NCBI GenBank assembly: GCA_038231215.1
Contig: JBBRLS010000032.1
Location: 1-50,300 of the forward strand
Length of the DNA stretch: 50,300 nt
DNA from: Schlegelella_A sp038231215
GTDB lineage: Bacteria > Pseudomonadota > Gammaproteobacteria > Burkholderiales > Burkholderiaceae_C
Direction of reading: 5' to 3'
Part shown: positions 39,716 to 47,392 of the stretch, one piece after another
How positions within the stretch are numbered: the stretch's first letter is position 1
How the letters are laid out: every line of letters begins with the position of its first letter
Position numbers and translations under genes: made by a program
The notes under the pieces: generated by a model
What the model was told of the DNA's origin: nothing
Seen by the model: only the letters and a program-made list of their open reading frames with translations
Databases searched by the model: none

Positions 39716-39838
39716 GGCAGGCAGATCGCGATCGCGAAGCGGCGTGCGGCACTCTATGTCGCACGGGTCGACGCGGCGACCCCCCGTACGAAGGATCGCC
39801 GCCGCTCACAATCTGCCGTCTCCATTGCCGCTTGCAGC

Positions 39839-40576
39839 ATGAACGCCATCGCCCCCTTGCCCCTGGCCGCCGCGACTGTCGAAGCGCTCGAGTCGGTAAC
39901 GACAGCGACGCTGACCACTGTGCTCCTGAAGAAGGGCTTGCGCAACGTCTGGATCCGCGGCGCGCGGCCGATAGTCGCCGCCGCTTCGGCACAGCGCCGC
40001 GCCGGCCGCGCCTTCACCTTGCGCTTCGTTCCGGCGCGCGAGGATCTCGCGACGCCGGCGTCGTGGGCTTCGCCGATCTCGACGCGCACGGCCATCGAGG
40101 CGATGCCGCCCGGCGCGATCGCCGTCGTCGACGCGATGGGCACGACCGACGCCGGCATCTTCGGCGACATCCTGTGCGCACGCATGGCGCAGCGCGACGT
40201 CGCCGCACTGGTCAGCGACGGCGTCGTGCGCGATCTCGCCGGTGTCGTCTCGACTGGCTTGCCGGTGTGGTGTCAGGGCACGGCCGCGCCTGCGTCGGTG
40301 GCGGGGCTCACCTTCGTCGCCTGGCAGGAGACGATCGGTTGCGGTGGCGTCTGCGTGTTGCCCAACGACGTGATCGTCGCCGACGGCGACGGCGCGGTCG
40401 TCATTCCTGCGGCGCTGCTCGACGAAGTGCTCGACGCCGCGCTCGAGCAGGAGCGGTTCGAGGGCTGGATCATGCGCGAGGTCGAGTCGGGCCTGCCCTT
40501 GCCTGGGCTCTATCCCGCCGACGAGGCGACGAAGGCGCGCTACGAAGCCTGGCGCAAGGCCTTGCCCGGATCCTGA
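39839..40576 (+). CDS. RraA-like protein (HMG aldolase / oxaloacetate decarboxylase family)
   Basis: This 245-residue protein belongs to the RraA/4-hydroxy-4-methyl-2-oxoglutarate aldolase family, formerly annotated as demethylmenaquinone methyltransferase. The family's active-site signature is present: GD at residues 109-110 (GIFGDILCARMAQRD) and the R-D pair at 131-132 (SDGVVRDLAG). Known enzymes with this signature cleave or decarboxylate 2-oxo-dicarboxylates with a divalent metal. The exact substrate is not readable. It is divergent from the sigma-54 activator, and its 3' end overlaps the convergent MFS gene by 37 bases, so it probably belongs to neither neighbouring operon. Confidence 0.85.
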   Translation: MNAIAPLPLAAATVEALESVTTATLTTVLLKKGLRNVWIRGARPIVAAASAQRRAGRAFTLRFVPAREDLATPASWASPISTRTAIEAMPPGAIAVVDAMGTTDAGIFGDILCARMAQRDVAALVSDGVVRDLAGVVSTGLPVWCQGTAAPASVAGLTFVAWQETIGCGGVCVLPNDVIVADGDGAVVIPAALLDEVLDAALEQERFEGWIMREVESGLPLPGLYPADEATKARYEAWRKALPGS

Positions 40577-41784
40577 TCGCGCGGCCGCTTGGCGATGCGC
40601 GGGATCCAGTACCAGAGCACACCGCTGGCCGCGAAGGCGATCAGCCCGGTGCACCAGATGCCCGAGGCGAGCGAGAGCAGCGCCGTCACGCCGGCAAGCA
40701 CGGCCGGTCCTGCGGTCGAGCCGATGTCGGACAAGAGCCGCCAGATGCCGAGAAAGTGGGCGCGACCGGCGCTCGGCGAATAGTCGGCGCCGAGCGTCAT
40801 GATCATTCCCGAGCCGATGCCGTTGCCGAAGCCCATCAGCATCGCCGCCAGCAGCAGCGTCTTCGCGCCGTGCGTGAAGGGCATTGCCAGCATCGCCACG
40901 CCCATCAACAGCATCGACGGCACGGCGACCCAGTTGCGTCCCTTGCTGTCCATGACCTTGCCGGCCGGATAGAAGACGAGCATGTCGATGCCGCCGGCCA
41001 GGCCGTAGATCAGCGAGGTGGTCGCCGCATCGAGGCCGATCTGTTCCGCCCAGAGCGGAACAACCGCCTGGCGCGACGCGCGTACGGCGCTGACGAGCAA
41101 AGTGCCGATGCCGACGGTGAGAAAGATCTTCGCGTGCCCCGAGGTCACGGACAGGATCGTCGGCGGCCGCGCCGCGCCGTCGGCGGTGACGACGGTGGCG
41201 TGACGAGAGTCGCCAGGCAACTCCGGCATGCCGACGGCGAGCGCTGCCGATAGAAGCATGGCGACGACGCCGACGCCGTAAGCGCCCGCCAGGCCGGCGA
41301 ACGGGATCAGCGCCGCGCCGAGAAACGGGCCGAGGAAGAGACCGATCCGCATCACGCCGCCCAGCGTCGACAAGGCGCGCGCCCGATAGTGGAAGGGCAC
41401 GGCCTCGGCGAGGTAGCTTTGCCTCGCCAGGCTGAAGACCGAGCCGGCCATGCCGATCATGAACACGCCCAGGGCGAAAGCGGCCAGGTGAGGCACGAGC
41501 ATGCAGATCGCCATGGCGATGGCGCACCACACGCCGGCGCCGACCATGGCCCAACGCTCGCCGAAGCGCGTCGTGATGATCGACGCCGGAATGTTGCAGA
41601 CCAGGGAGCCGATGCCGATCAGCGTGACCATCAACGCCGCCAGCGCGACCGAGCCGCCCAGGTCGCGAACGCTGAGGGCGACGATGGGCAGGATCGCGCC
41701 TTCGCCGAGTCCGAACAGCAGCGACGGGCCGAATGCCGGGACGGCGATCTGGCGCAGCGAGAAGTCGGTCGTCGGTTCGGTCAC
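40540..41784 (-). CDS. MFS transporter, last gene of the phosphonate operon
   Basis: This 414-residue transporter is of the major facilitator superfamily, with about twelve hydrophobic segments and a central cytoplasmic loop around residue 200. Recognisable blocks are FGLGEGAILPIVALSVRDLG (TM1) and the motif-A-like ITTRFGERWAMVGAG. The GTG start at 41784 overlaps the stop of the FAD oxidoreductase by four bases (GTGA), so the two are co-translated. From operon context it may import the phosphonate or export a product (inference); the substrate cannot be deduced from sequence alone. Confidence 0.85.
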   Translation of the reverse strand: MTEPTTDFSLRQIAVPAFGPSLLFGLGEGAILPIVALSVRDLGGSVALAALMVTLIGIGSLVCNIPASIITTRFGERWAMVGAGVWCAIAMAICMLVPHLAAFALGVFMIGMAGSVFSLARQSYLAEAVPFHYRARALSTLGGVMRIGLFLGPFLGAALIPFAGLAGAYGVGVVAMLLSAALAVGMPELPGDSRHATVVTADGAARPPTILSVTSGHAKIFLTVGIGTLLVSAVRASRQAVVPLWAEQIGLDAATTSLIYGLAGGIDMLVFYPAGKVMDSKGRNWVAVPSMLLMGVAMLAMPFTHGAKTLLLAAMLMGFGNGIGSGMIMTLGADYSPSAGRAHFLGIWRLLSDIGSTAGPAVLAGVTALLSLASGIWCTGLIAFAASGVLWYWIPRIAKRPRDQDPGKALRQAS

Positions 41785-44261
41785 GGGGTTCGCAAGGCGA
41801 GGGCAGCATCGTCCCACGCCTTTGCGGTCGCGCGCACGCCCCACAGATCGACATCGATCTTCGTTCCGACATGCGGCAGTGCCGCCGCCGCGCCGCGCAG
41901 GTAGCCGAGCGCGACGCAGGCGCCGGCCTTCGGGCTCCAGCCGGCCGAGGTGATCTCGCCGGCCGCCTCGCCATCGAGGCCGAGCGCTTCGCCACCCCAG
42001 GCATAGGCCTCGGCCGAGTCGAACACCAGCGTCACCAGGCGCTTCGCCGCGGGCTGGTCGCGACGCGCGAGCAGGGCGCTCTTGCCGATGAAGTCGGCCG
42101 CCCTGTCGAGCTTGACGGCGAACATCGTCGCCGCCTCGAAGGGCGTTTCGTCGGGGCCCAGTTCCGCCCCCCAAGCGCGCCGGCCGGCCTCGATGCGCAA
42201 GGCGTCGAGCGCGTAGTAGCCGGCGTCGGAAAGGCCCAGGCCTTCGCTCGCCTCGTGCAGCGCGAGGTAGATGTGGCGGGCCATCTCGATCGGCACGTAG
42301 AGCTCGAAGCCGGGCCCGCCGACATAGCTCATGCGCGCCGCGCGAACCCGCGCGAAGCCGAGGTCGATGGCGGTCGTGTGCGAGAAGCGAAGCCGCTCGT
42401 GACCGATCTGCTCGGCGGTGCCCGCCGCGCCGGCGCGCGCGAGCAGCGCTTTCGCGTTCGGACCCATGACGGAGAGGACCGCGGTCATCGCACTCACGTC
42501 GGTCAGCACCGCCGACTCGTTCGCATGGACGTGGCGCGCGATCCAGTCGGCGTCGCGTGTCGGCTGTGCCGAGCCGGTGACGAGCAGGAAGCTCTCGGCG
42601 CCGAGCCGCGTGATCGTCAGGTCGCTCTCGAAGCCGCCGCGCTCGTTGAGCAGCGCGGTGTAGACCATGCGTCCCGGCGCGACGTCGATGGCGTTGGCGC
42701 ACAGGCGCTCGAGCACGGCGAGCGCGTCGCGGCCTTGCAGCATGAGCTTGCCGAACGAGGTCTGGTCGTACAGCGCGACTGTCTCGCGGGTCGCCTTTTG
42801 CTCGGCGACGACGTCGGGCAGCCAGTGCGGCTTGTCGAGCGTGTGCGAGTGGACGAGCTTGCTCGCCTTCGCGTCGCCACCGGCGTTGGCGCGCACGAAG
42901 TAGTTGACGCGCTCCCAGCCGTTCTTCGCGCCGAACACCGCCCCCTTCGCCGCGAGCAGGTCGTAGAGCGGCGACGTGCGCAACGGTCGCGCCGACTCGA
43001 GCTCCTGGCGCGGCCAGCGCATCGCGTAGTGCAGCCCTAGCGTTTCGCCGGTGCGCTCGGCGAGCAGCTTCTTGTTGGCCATGAACGGCCCGAAGCGGCG
43101 GATGTCGACGTCGGAGAGATCGCTTTGCGGGCTGCCTGCGATCACCCACTCGGCGATCATTCGGCCGGCGCCACCGGAGTTGGCGATGCCGGCCGAGTTG
43201 AAGCCGGCGGCGACGAAGTAGCGGCCGAGCTCGGGTGCTTCGCCGAGGATGAAGTTGCCGTCGGGCGTGAAGCTCTCGGGGCCGTTCAGCAGCATCTTCA
43301 CCTGCGCCGTCTCGAGGCAGGGCGTGCGGTGAAGGGCGGCTCGCATGAGCGGCTCGAACTGATCCCAGTCCTCGCCGAGCAACTCGAAGCGGAAGGTCGA
43401 AGGAATGGGATCGACCGTCCACGGCTTGGCCTTGGGCTCGAAGCCGCCCATGACCAGGCCGCCGACTTCTTCCTTGTAGTAGATGAAGCCGTCGGGATCG
43501 CGCATCACCGGCAGCATCGGGTGCACGCCCTCGATGCGGTCGGTGACGATGTAGAAGTGCTCGGCCGACCAGAGCGGCACGCTGACGCCGGCCAGCGCGC
43601 CGAACTGGCGCGCCCACTGGCCGGCGCAGTTGACGACGACCTCGCAGGCGATGTCGTGCTCCTCGCCCTCGTGGCGGACGCGCACGCCGGTGGCCGTCCG
43701 GCGCGAGCCCGTCGATTCCGCGGCGACACCGATCACCTCGACGCCTTCGACGATCTTCACGCCGCGCCGCCGCGCCCCTTTGGCGAGCGACATGCAGAGG
43801 TCGGCCGGGTTGGCCTTGCCGTCACCGGGGATCCAGATGGCGCCGGCGAGGTCGTCGGTGCGCATGACGGGGAACAGATCGCCGGCGCGCGCGGGGCTGA
43901 TCTCCTCGCACTCGACGCCGAAGCTGCGCGCCAGCGCAAGCTGCCGGCGGAGCACCTTCATGCGCTCGGGCGTGCCGGCGACGTTGACGCTGCCGCACTG
44001 CTTCCAGCCAGTGGCCAGGCCCGTCTCGGCTTCGAGCGTGGCATAGAGCTCGATGCCGTAGCGGCTCATGCGCGTCATGTTGCGGTTGGGCCGCATTTGG
44101 CCGACCAGCCCCGCCGCGTGCCACGTGGTGCCGCAGGTGAGCGTGCCCTGCTCGAGGAGCAGCACGTCCTTCTCTCCGAGCTTGGCCAAGTGATACGCCG
44201 TCGAGCAGCCGACGATGCCGCCACCGACGACGACGATTCGTGAATGCCCCGGCAGCGTCAT
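41781..44261 (-). CDS. FAD-dependent oxidoreductase with GcvT domains (dimethylglycine/sarcosine dehydrogenase-like)
   Basis: This 826-residue enzyme has a DAO-type FAD domain (VVGGGIVGCSTAYHLAKLG, residues 11-29), then FAO_M, GCV_T (aminomethyltransferase/folate-binding) and GCV_T C-terminal domains. This is the architecture of dimethylglycine dehydrogenase. H48 in CGTTWHAAGLVGQMR corresponds to the histidine that binds FAD covalently in that family. Known members oxidatively demethylate an N-methylated amine and pass formaldehyde-level carbon to tetrahydrofolate. Its place in a phosphonate operon suggests an N-methylated aminophosphonate substrate (inference); flavoenzymes acting on N-methyl-aminoethylphosphonate are known. 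It lies 4 bases from the EamA gene and overlaps the MFS gene. Confidence 0.88.
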   Translation of the reverse strand: MTLPGHSRIVVVGGGIVGCSTAYHLAKLGEKDVLLLEQGTLTCGTTWHAAGLVGQMRPNRNMTRMSRYGIELYATLEAETGLATGWKQCGSVNVAGTPERMKVLRRQLALARSFGVECEEISPARAGDLFPVMRTDDLAGAIWIPGDGKANPADLCMSLAKGARRRGVKIVEGVEVIGVAAESTGSRRTATGVRVRHEGEEHDIACEVVVNCAGQWARQFGALAGVSVPLWSAEHFYIVTDRIEGVHPMLPVMRDPDGFIYYKEEVGGLVMGGFEPKAKPWTVDPIPSTFRFELLGEDWDQFEPLMRAALHRTPCLETAQVKMLLNGPESFTPDGNFILGEAPELGRYFVAAGFNSAGIANSGGAGRMIAEWVIAGSPQSDLSDVDIRRFGPFMANKKLLAERTGETLGLHYAMRWPRQELESARPLRTSPLYDLLAAKGAVFGAKNGWERVNYFVRANAGGDAKASKLVHSHTLDKPHWLPDVVAEQKATRETVALYDQTSFGKLMLQGRDALAVLERLCANAIDVAPGRMVYTALLNERGGFESDLTITRLGAESFLLVTGSAQPTRDADWIARHVHANESAVLTDVSAMTAVLSVMGPNAKALLARAGAAGTAEQIGHERLRFSHTTAIDLGFARVRAARMSYVGGPGFELYVPIEMARHIYLALHEASEGLGLSDAGYYALDALRIEAGRRAWGAELGPDETPFEAATMFAVKLDRAADFIGKSALLARRDQPAAKRLVTLVFDSAEAYAWGGEALGLDGEAAGEITSAGWSPKAGACVALGYLRGAAAALPHVGTKIDVDLWGVRATAKAWDDAALALRTP

Positions 44262-44265
44262 GCGG

Positions 44266-45135
44266 TCACGCCAGGCGCAGCGCCATCACCCCGGCGATGA
44301 TTGCGCCGGTGCCGACCGCGCGCTGGAAGCGGAAGCGCTCCTTGAGCAGCAGCATGCCGATCACCGCGGCGAACAGGACCGAGGTCTCGCGCAGCGCAGC
44401 CACCGAGGCGACCGGTGCGTGCGTCATCGCCCAGAGCGCGATGCCGTAGGCGCCCATCGAGGCGCAGGAGCCGAGCAGCGCGACCGGCCAGCGCTCGCGG
44501 ATGAAGGCGAGAGACGGTGCAAGCGCATGCCGGCGCTGCCACATGACGAGGGCGAAGTAGGGCAGGCCGTCGACCAGGAAGAGCAGCCCGACGTACTGCA
44601 GTGCGTCGCCCGAGGCACGCACGCCGATGCCGTCGACGATCGTGTAGCTGGCGATGATGCAGGCGTTGGCCAGCGCATAGCCCAGCGCGTGGCGTCGTGA
44701 GCCGCCGCCGCGCGCTGCCGAACGTGTCAGGCCGATCGTCAGCACCCCGGCACTGATGCCGCCGATGCCCAGCCAGGCCGCGAGCGGCAGGTGCTCGCCG
44801 ATCAGCCGGCCGCTGAGCAAGGCGACGAGCAACGGCGCCGAGCCGCGCATGATCGGGTAGGCGAAGCCGAGCTCGCCGTGCTTGTAGGCACCGACCAGCG
44901 TGATGTAGTAGCCGATGTGGATGACGATCGACGCGGCGAGCCAGGGCCAGGCCTCGCTGCGCGGCAGGCCGACGACGGCCACCAGCACCGCGCCGACGCC
45001 GCAGCCGAGCGCGTGGATCAGGGCCGTGTCGAGCGCCTTGTCGACGCCCGACTTGACGAGCGCGTTCCACGACGCGTGCAGCAGGGCACTGAACAGGACC
45101 GCCGCGACGATAGTCCACGTCAGCGAAAGAATCAT
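44266..45135 (-). CDS. EamA/DMT-family transporter
   Basis: This 289-residue membrane protein has ten hydrophobic segments and two EamA repeats. Typical blocks are HASWNALVKSGVDKALDTAL in the first repeat, AYPIMRGSAPLLVALLSGRL, and VASVAALRETSVLFAAVIGM with LLLKERFRFQRAVGTGAI at the end of the second. The ATG overlaps the stop of the HD-oxygenase gene by four bases (ATGA), placing it within the phosphonate operon. DMT transporters move small metabolites across the inner membrane; a role in phosphonate or by-product transport is inferred from position only. Confidence 0.87.
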   Translation of the reverse strand: MILSLTWTIVAAVLFSALLHASWNALVKSGVDKALDTALIHALGCGVGAVLVAVVGLPRSEAWPWLAASIVIHIGYYITLVGAYKHGELGFAYPIMRGSAPLLVALLSGRLIGEHLPLAAWLGIGGISAGVLTIGLTRSAARGGGSRRHALGYALANACIIASYTIVDGIGVRASGDALQYVGLLFLVDGLPYFALVMWQRRHALAPSLAFIRERWPVALLGSCASMGAYGIALWAMTHAPVASVAALRETSVLFAAVIGMLLLKERFRFQRAVGTGAIIAGVMALRLA

Positions 45136-45686
45136 GCGGCGGCGGTCGACGCGCAGCGTGCGGCACGCGCCATGAAGTGGGCGAGCGAAGGCGTGCGCCA
45201 GTCCTCCTGCTTGGCGAGGTCGTCCCACTGGCGCAGCATGACGGCGTCGCGCGCTCCGGGCTGCGCCAGAAAGGCGGCGGCCTGGGTCGTGTCGAAGATG
45301 CCGCCCTGCAGCTCGAGGCTGCGCTTGGAGTCGGCGGAGAGGCGGGCGAAGTAACCCTCGTTGGCCCGGCACAGATAGCGCTTGGCGTCGACGTGCAGCT
45401 TGATCGCGTCGAGCACCGCGCCCGGGAAGAGGCCGCGCAGGAAGGGCAAGGCGAAGTATTGATGCGTGTCGTCGATGCCGCGCAGCGTCGGCGTCTCTCC
45501 CTGTTCGTTCAGCAGGTGGCCGAGGTCGTGCAGCAGGCAGGCGGTGACGAGCTCGTCGCTGGCGTCGCTCTGCTCGGCGAGGTGGGCGGTCTGCAGCGCG
45601 TGCCCGAGCTGAGTTACCGGCTCGCCGCTGTACTGCGCGTTGCCGTGGCGCGAGAAGAGCAGCTCGATGTCTTCGAGGGTCAGCAT
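45132..45686 (-). CDS. PhnZ-like HD-domain mixed-valence di-iron oxygenase
   Basis: This 184-residue HD-domain protein is of the phosphonate-degradation-associated group. The spacing matches PhnZ, which cleaves (R)-2-amino-1-hydroxyethylphosphonate to glycine and phosphate with O2. Substrate-site Y19 and E22 (QYSGEPVTQLGH) and metal ligands H29, H53-D54 (LLHDLGH), H75, H98 and D155 or D156 are all present at near-constant offset from the PhnZ residues known to me. A strong AAGGAGG precedes the ATG at 45686. The partner hydroxylase (PhnY*/TmpA type) is not encoded in the window, so the real substrate is open. Confidence 0.85.
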   Translation of the reverse strand: MLTLEDIELLFSRHGNAQYSGEPVTQLGHALQTAHLAEQSDASDELVTACLLHDLGHLLNEQGETPTLRGIDDTHQYFALPFLRGLFPGAVLDAIKLHVDAKRYLCRANEGYFARLSADSKRSLELQGGIFDTTQAAAFLAQPGARDAVMLRQWDDLAKQEDWRTPSLAHFMARAARCASTAAA

Positions 45687-45702
45687 GGTGGTCCTCCTTG
45701 CC

Positions 45703-47385
45703 TCAGGCCTTGCGTGGTTCCTCGGCGGCGCCCAGCGCGGCGAACTGCGACTGGCGGATGCGCGTCGCCGTCAGCGCGCCGGCCGACTCGAGGATCGGGT
45801 AGGCGACGCCGCAGATGTGCGAGTTGATGCGCTTCAGCTCGCTGATCAGGTCGAGGTGCAGCGAGCTGGTCTCTATGCTTTGCGCCGTGTTGTCGCGCAG
45901 GCGCGCGATGTGGTTGGCGGCGTACTCGTGCTCGAGGTCGCGGAAGTGCGCCTTCTCCTCGAGCAGCCGCTTGGCATCGCGCACGTGGCCGTCGAGAAAG
46001 ACACTCATCGCCAGGCGCAGGTTCGAGAGCAGCCGCTCGTGCAGATGGACGATCTCGGCCATGCCGGCCTCGGAGAAGCTGCGCGACTTCTTGACCAGCT
46101 TGTCCTCGATGTCCTGCAGCACGCGCTCGATGATGTCGCCGATCTGCTCCATGTTGATGGTGAAGGAGACGATGTCGGTCCAGCGCCGGCTCTCTTCCTT
46201 CGACAGCGCCTCGCCGGAGATCTGCGTCAGGTAGAACTTGATCGCCGAGTAGAGCTCGTCGACGGTGTCGTCGAGCTTTCTCAACTCTTCGGAGAGGCGC
46301 AGGTCGTTCTTGCGCAGCACCGGCAGGACGCCGCGCAGCATGGTCTCGACGACGTCGGCCTGGTGCAGCGCTTCGCGGGCCGCGCACGAGATGGCGAGCG
46401 ACGGCATGTTGAGCGCGAGCGGGTCGAGGTGTCGCGGCCGCAGCGTCCCGGCGCCGGGGCCGGGGTCGACGAGCCAGCGGTCGACGCTGCGCCCGACCAG
46501 GCCGGTGCAGCCGATGAAGAGGGCAGCGAGGACGACGTTGAAGAACAGATGAAAGCCCACGACCTGCTGATGCACGGTCGGCGCGACCTGCTGCAGCAGT
46601 ACGTGCACTTGCGGCAGGAAGGCGATGAAGAGCAGAGCGCCCAGCGACTTGAAGATCAGGTTGCCGAGCGGCAGGCGGCGAACCTGCGGCGAGGCGTTGG
46701 CGGTGGCGAGCAGGGCGAGCACGCCGCTGCCGATGTTGGCGCCGATGACGAGTCCGAGCGCCACCGTCTCCGGAATGATCGCCGAGCTTGCGAGCGTGGC
46801 GATGAGCAGCACGACGGCGAGGCTCGAGTACGACAGCACCGTCAGCACGGCGCCGACGACGACGTCGAGCATCACCTCGTTGGGCAGCGCCACGAGCAGC
46901 GCGCGCACCGCCGGTGACTCGGTGAGCGGCCGCGTCGCCGCGACGATGAGCTGCAGTGCCAGCGTGATGAGGCCGAGGCCGATCAGCACCCGGCCGACCG
47001 CGCCGATGCCGCTGTTCTGGCGCGAAATGAAGACGACGACGCCGACGAAGATGAGCAGCGGCGAAAGCCACGACAGGTCGAGCGAGAAGACCACCGCCAT
47101 CACACTCGTGCCGACGTCGGCGCCGAGCATCACGGCGAGCGCGGCGCTCGTCGTGACCAGGTTCTTGCCGACGAACGAGGCGACGATCAGGCAGGTGGCG
47201 GTGCTCGATTGCACCAGGCTCGTCACGCCGAGCCCGGCGATGAGCGAGCGGAAGCGATTGCCGAAGCTCGCCGCCAGGATGCGGCGCAGGTTCTCGCCGA
47301 ACACGCGCAGCATGCCGGTGCGCACGATGTGCGTGCCCCAGACGAGCAGCGCGATCGCGGCGAGCAGATTGAGGAGGTGGATCAA
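45703..47385 (-). CDS. Na/Pi cotransporter family protein with PhoU-like domain
   Basis: This 560-residue protein has an N-terminal Na/Pi-cotransporter membrane domain in two inverted halves and a C-terminal PhoU-like helical domain (about 340-540; KLDDTVDELYSAIKFYLTQI). The signature QSS is present in the first half (LVQSSTATCLIVASFVGKN, residues 58-76), but in the second half the equivalent reads SYSSLAVVLL, so only one canonical QSS remains. The start is TTG at 47385, seven bases after the phnY stop. In a phosphonate operon it would move the phosphate released by PhnA or the PhnZ-like enzyme (direction not known; inference). Confidence 0.88.
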   Translation of the reverse strand: MIHLLNLLAAIALLVWGTHIVRTGMLRVFGENLRRILAASFGNRFRSLIAGLGVTSLVQSSTATCLIVASFVGKNLVTTSAALAVMLGADVGTSVMAVVFSLDLSWLSPLLIFVGVVVFISRQNSGIGAVGRVLIGLGLITLALQLIVAATRPLTESPAVRALLVALPNEVMLDVVVGAVLTVLSYSSLAVVLLIATLASSAIIPETVALGLVIGANIGSGVLALLATANASPQVRRLPLGNLIFKSLGALLFIAFLPQVHVLLQQVAPTVHQQVVGFHLFFNVVLAALFIGCTGLVGRSVDRWLVDPGPGAGTLRPRHLDPLALNMPSLAISCAAREALHQADVVETMLRGVLPVLRKNDLRLSEELRKLDDTVDELYSAIKFYLTQISGEALSKEESRRWTDIVSFTINMEQIGDIIERVLQDIEDKLVKKSRSFSEAGMAEIVHLHERLLSNLRLAMSVFLDGHVRDAKRLLEEKAHFRDLEHEYAANHIARLRDNTAQSIETSSLHLDLISELKRINSHICGVAYPILESAGALTATRIRQSQFAALGAAEEPRKA

Positions 47386-47392
47386 GAGTCGA

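Noticed and set aside
39716..39730. Possible second sigma-54 promoter upstream of the RraA-like gene (TGGCAG followed by TCGC)
   Set aside because: The -12 part lacks TTGC, and the -24 part deviates at the last base; spacing alone is not enough.
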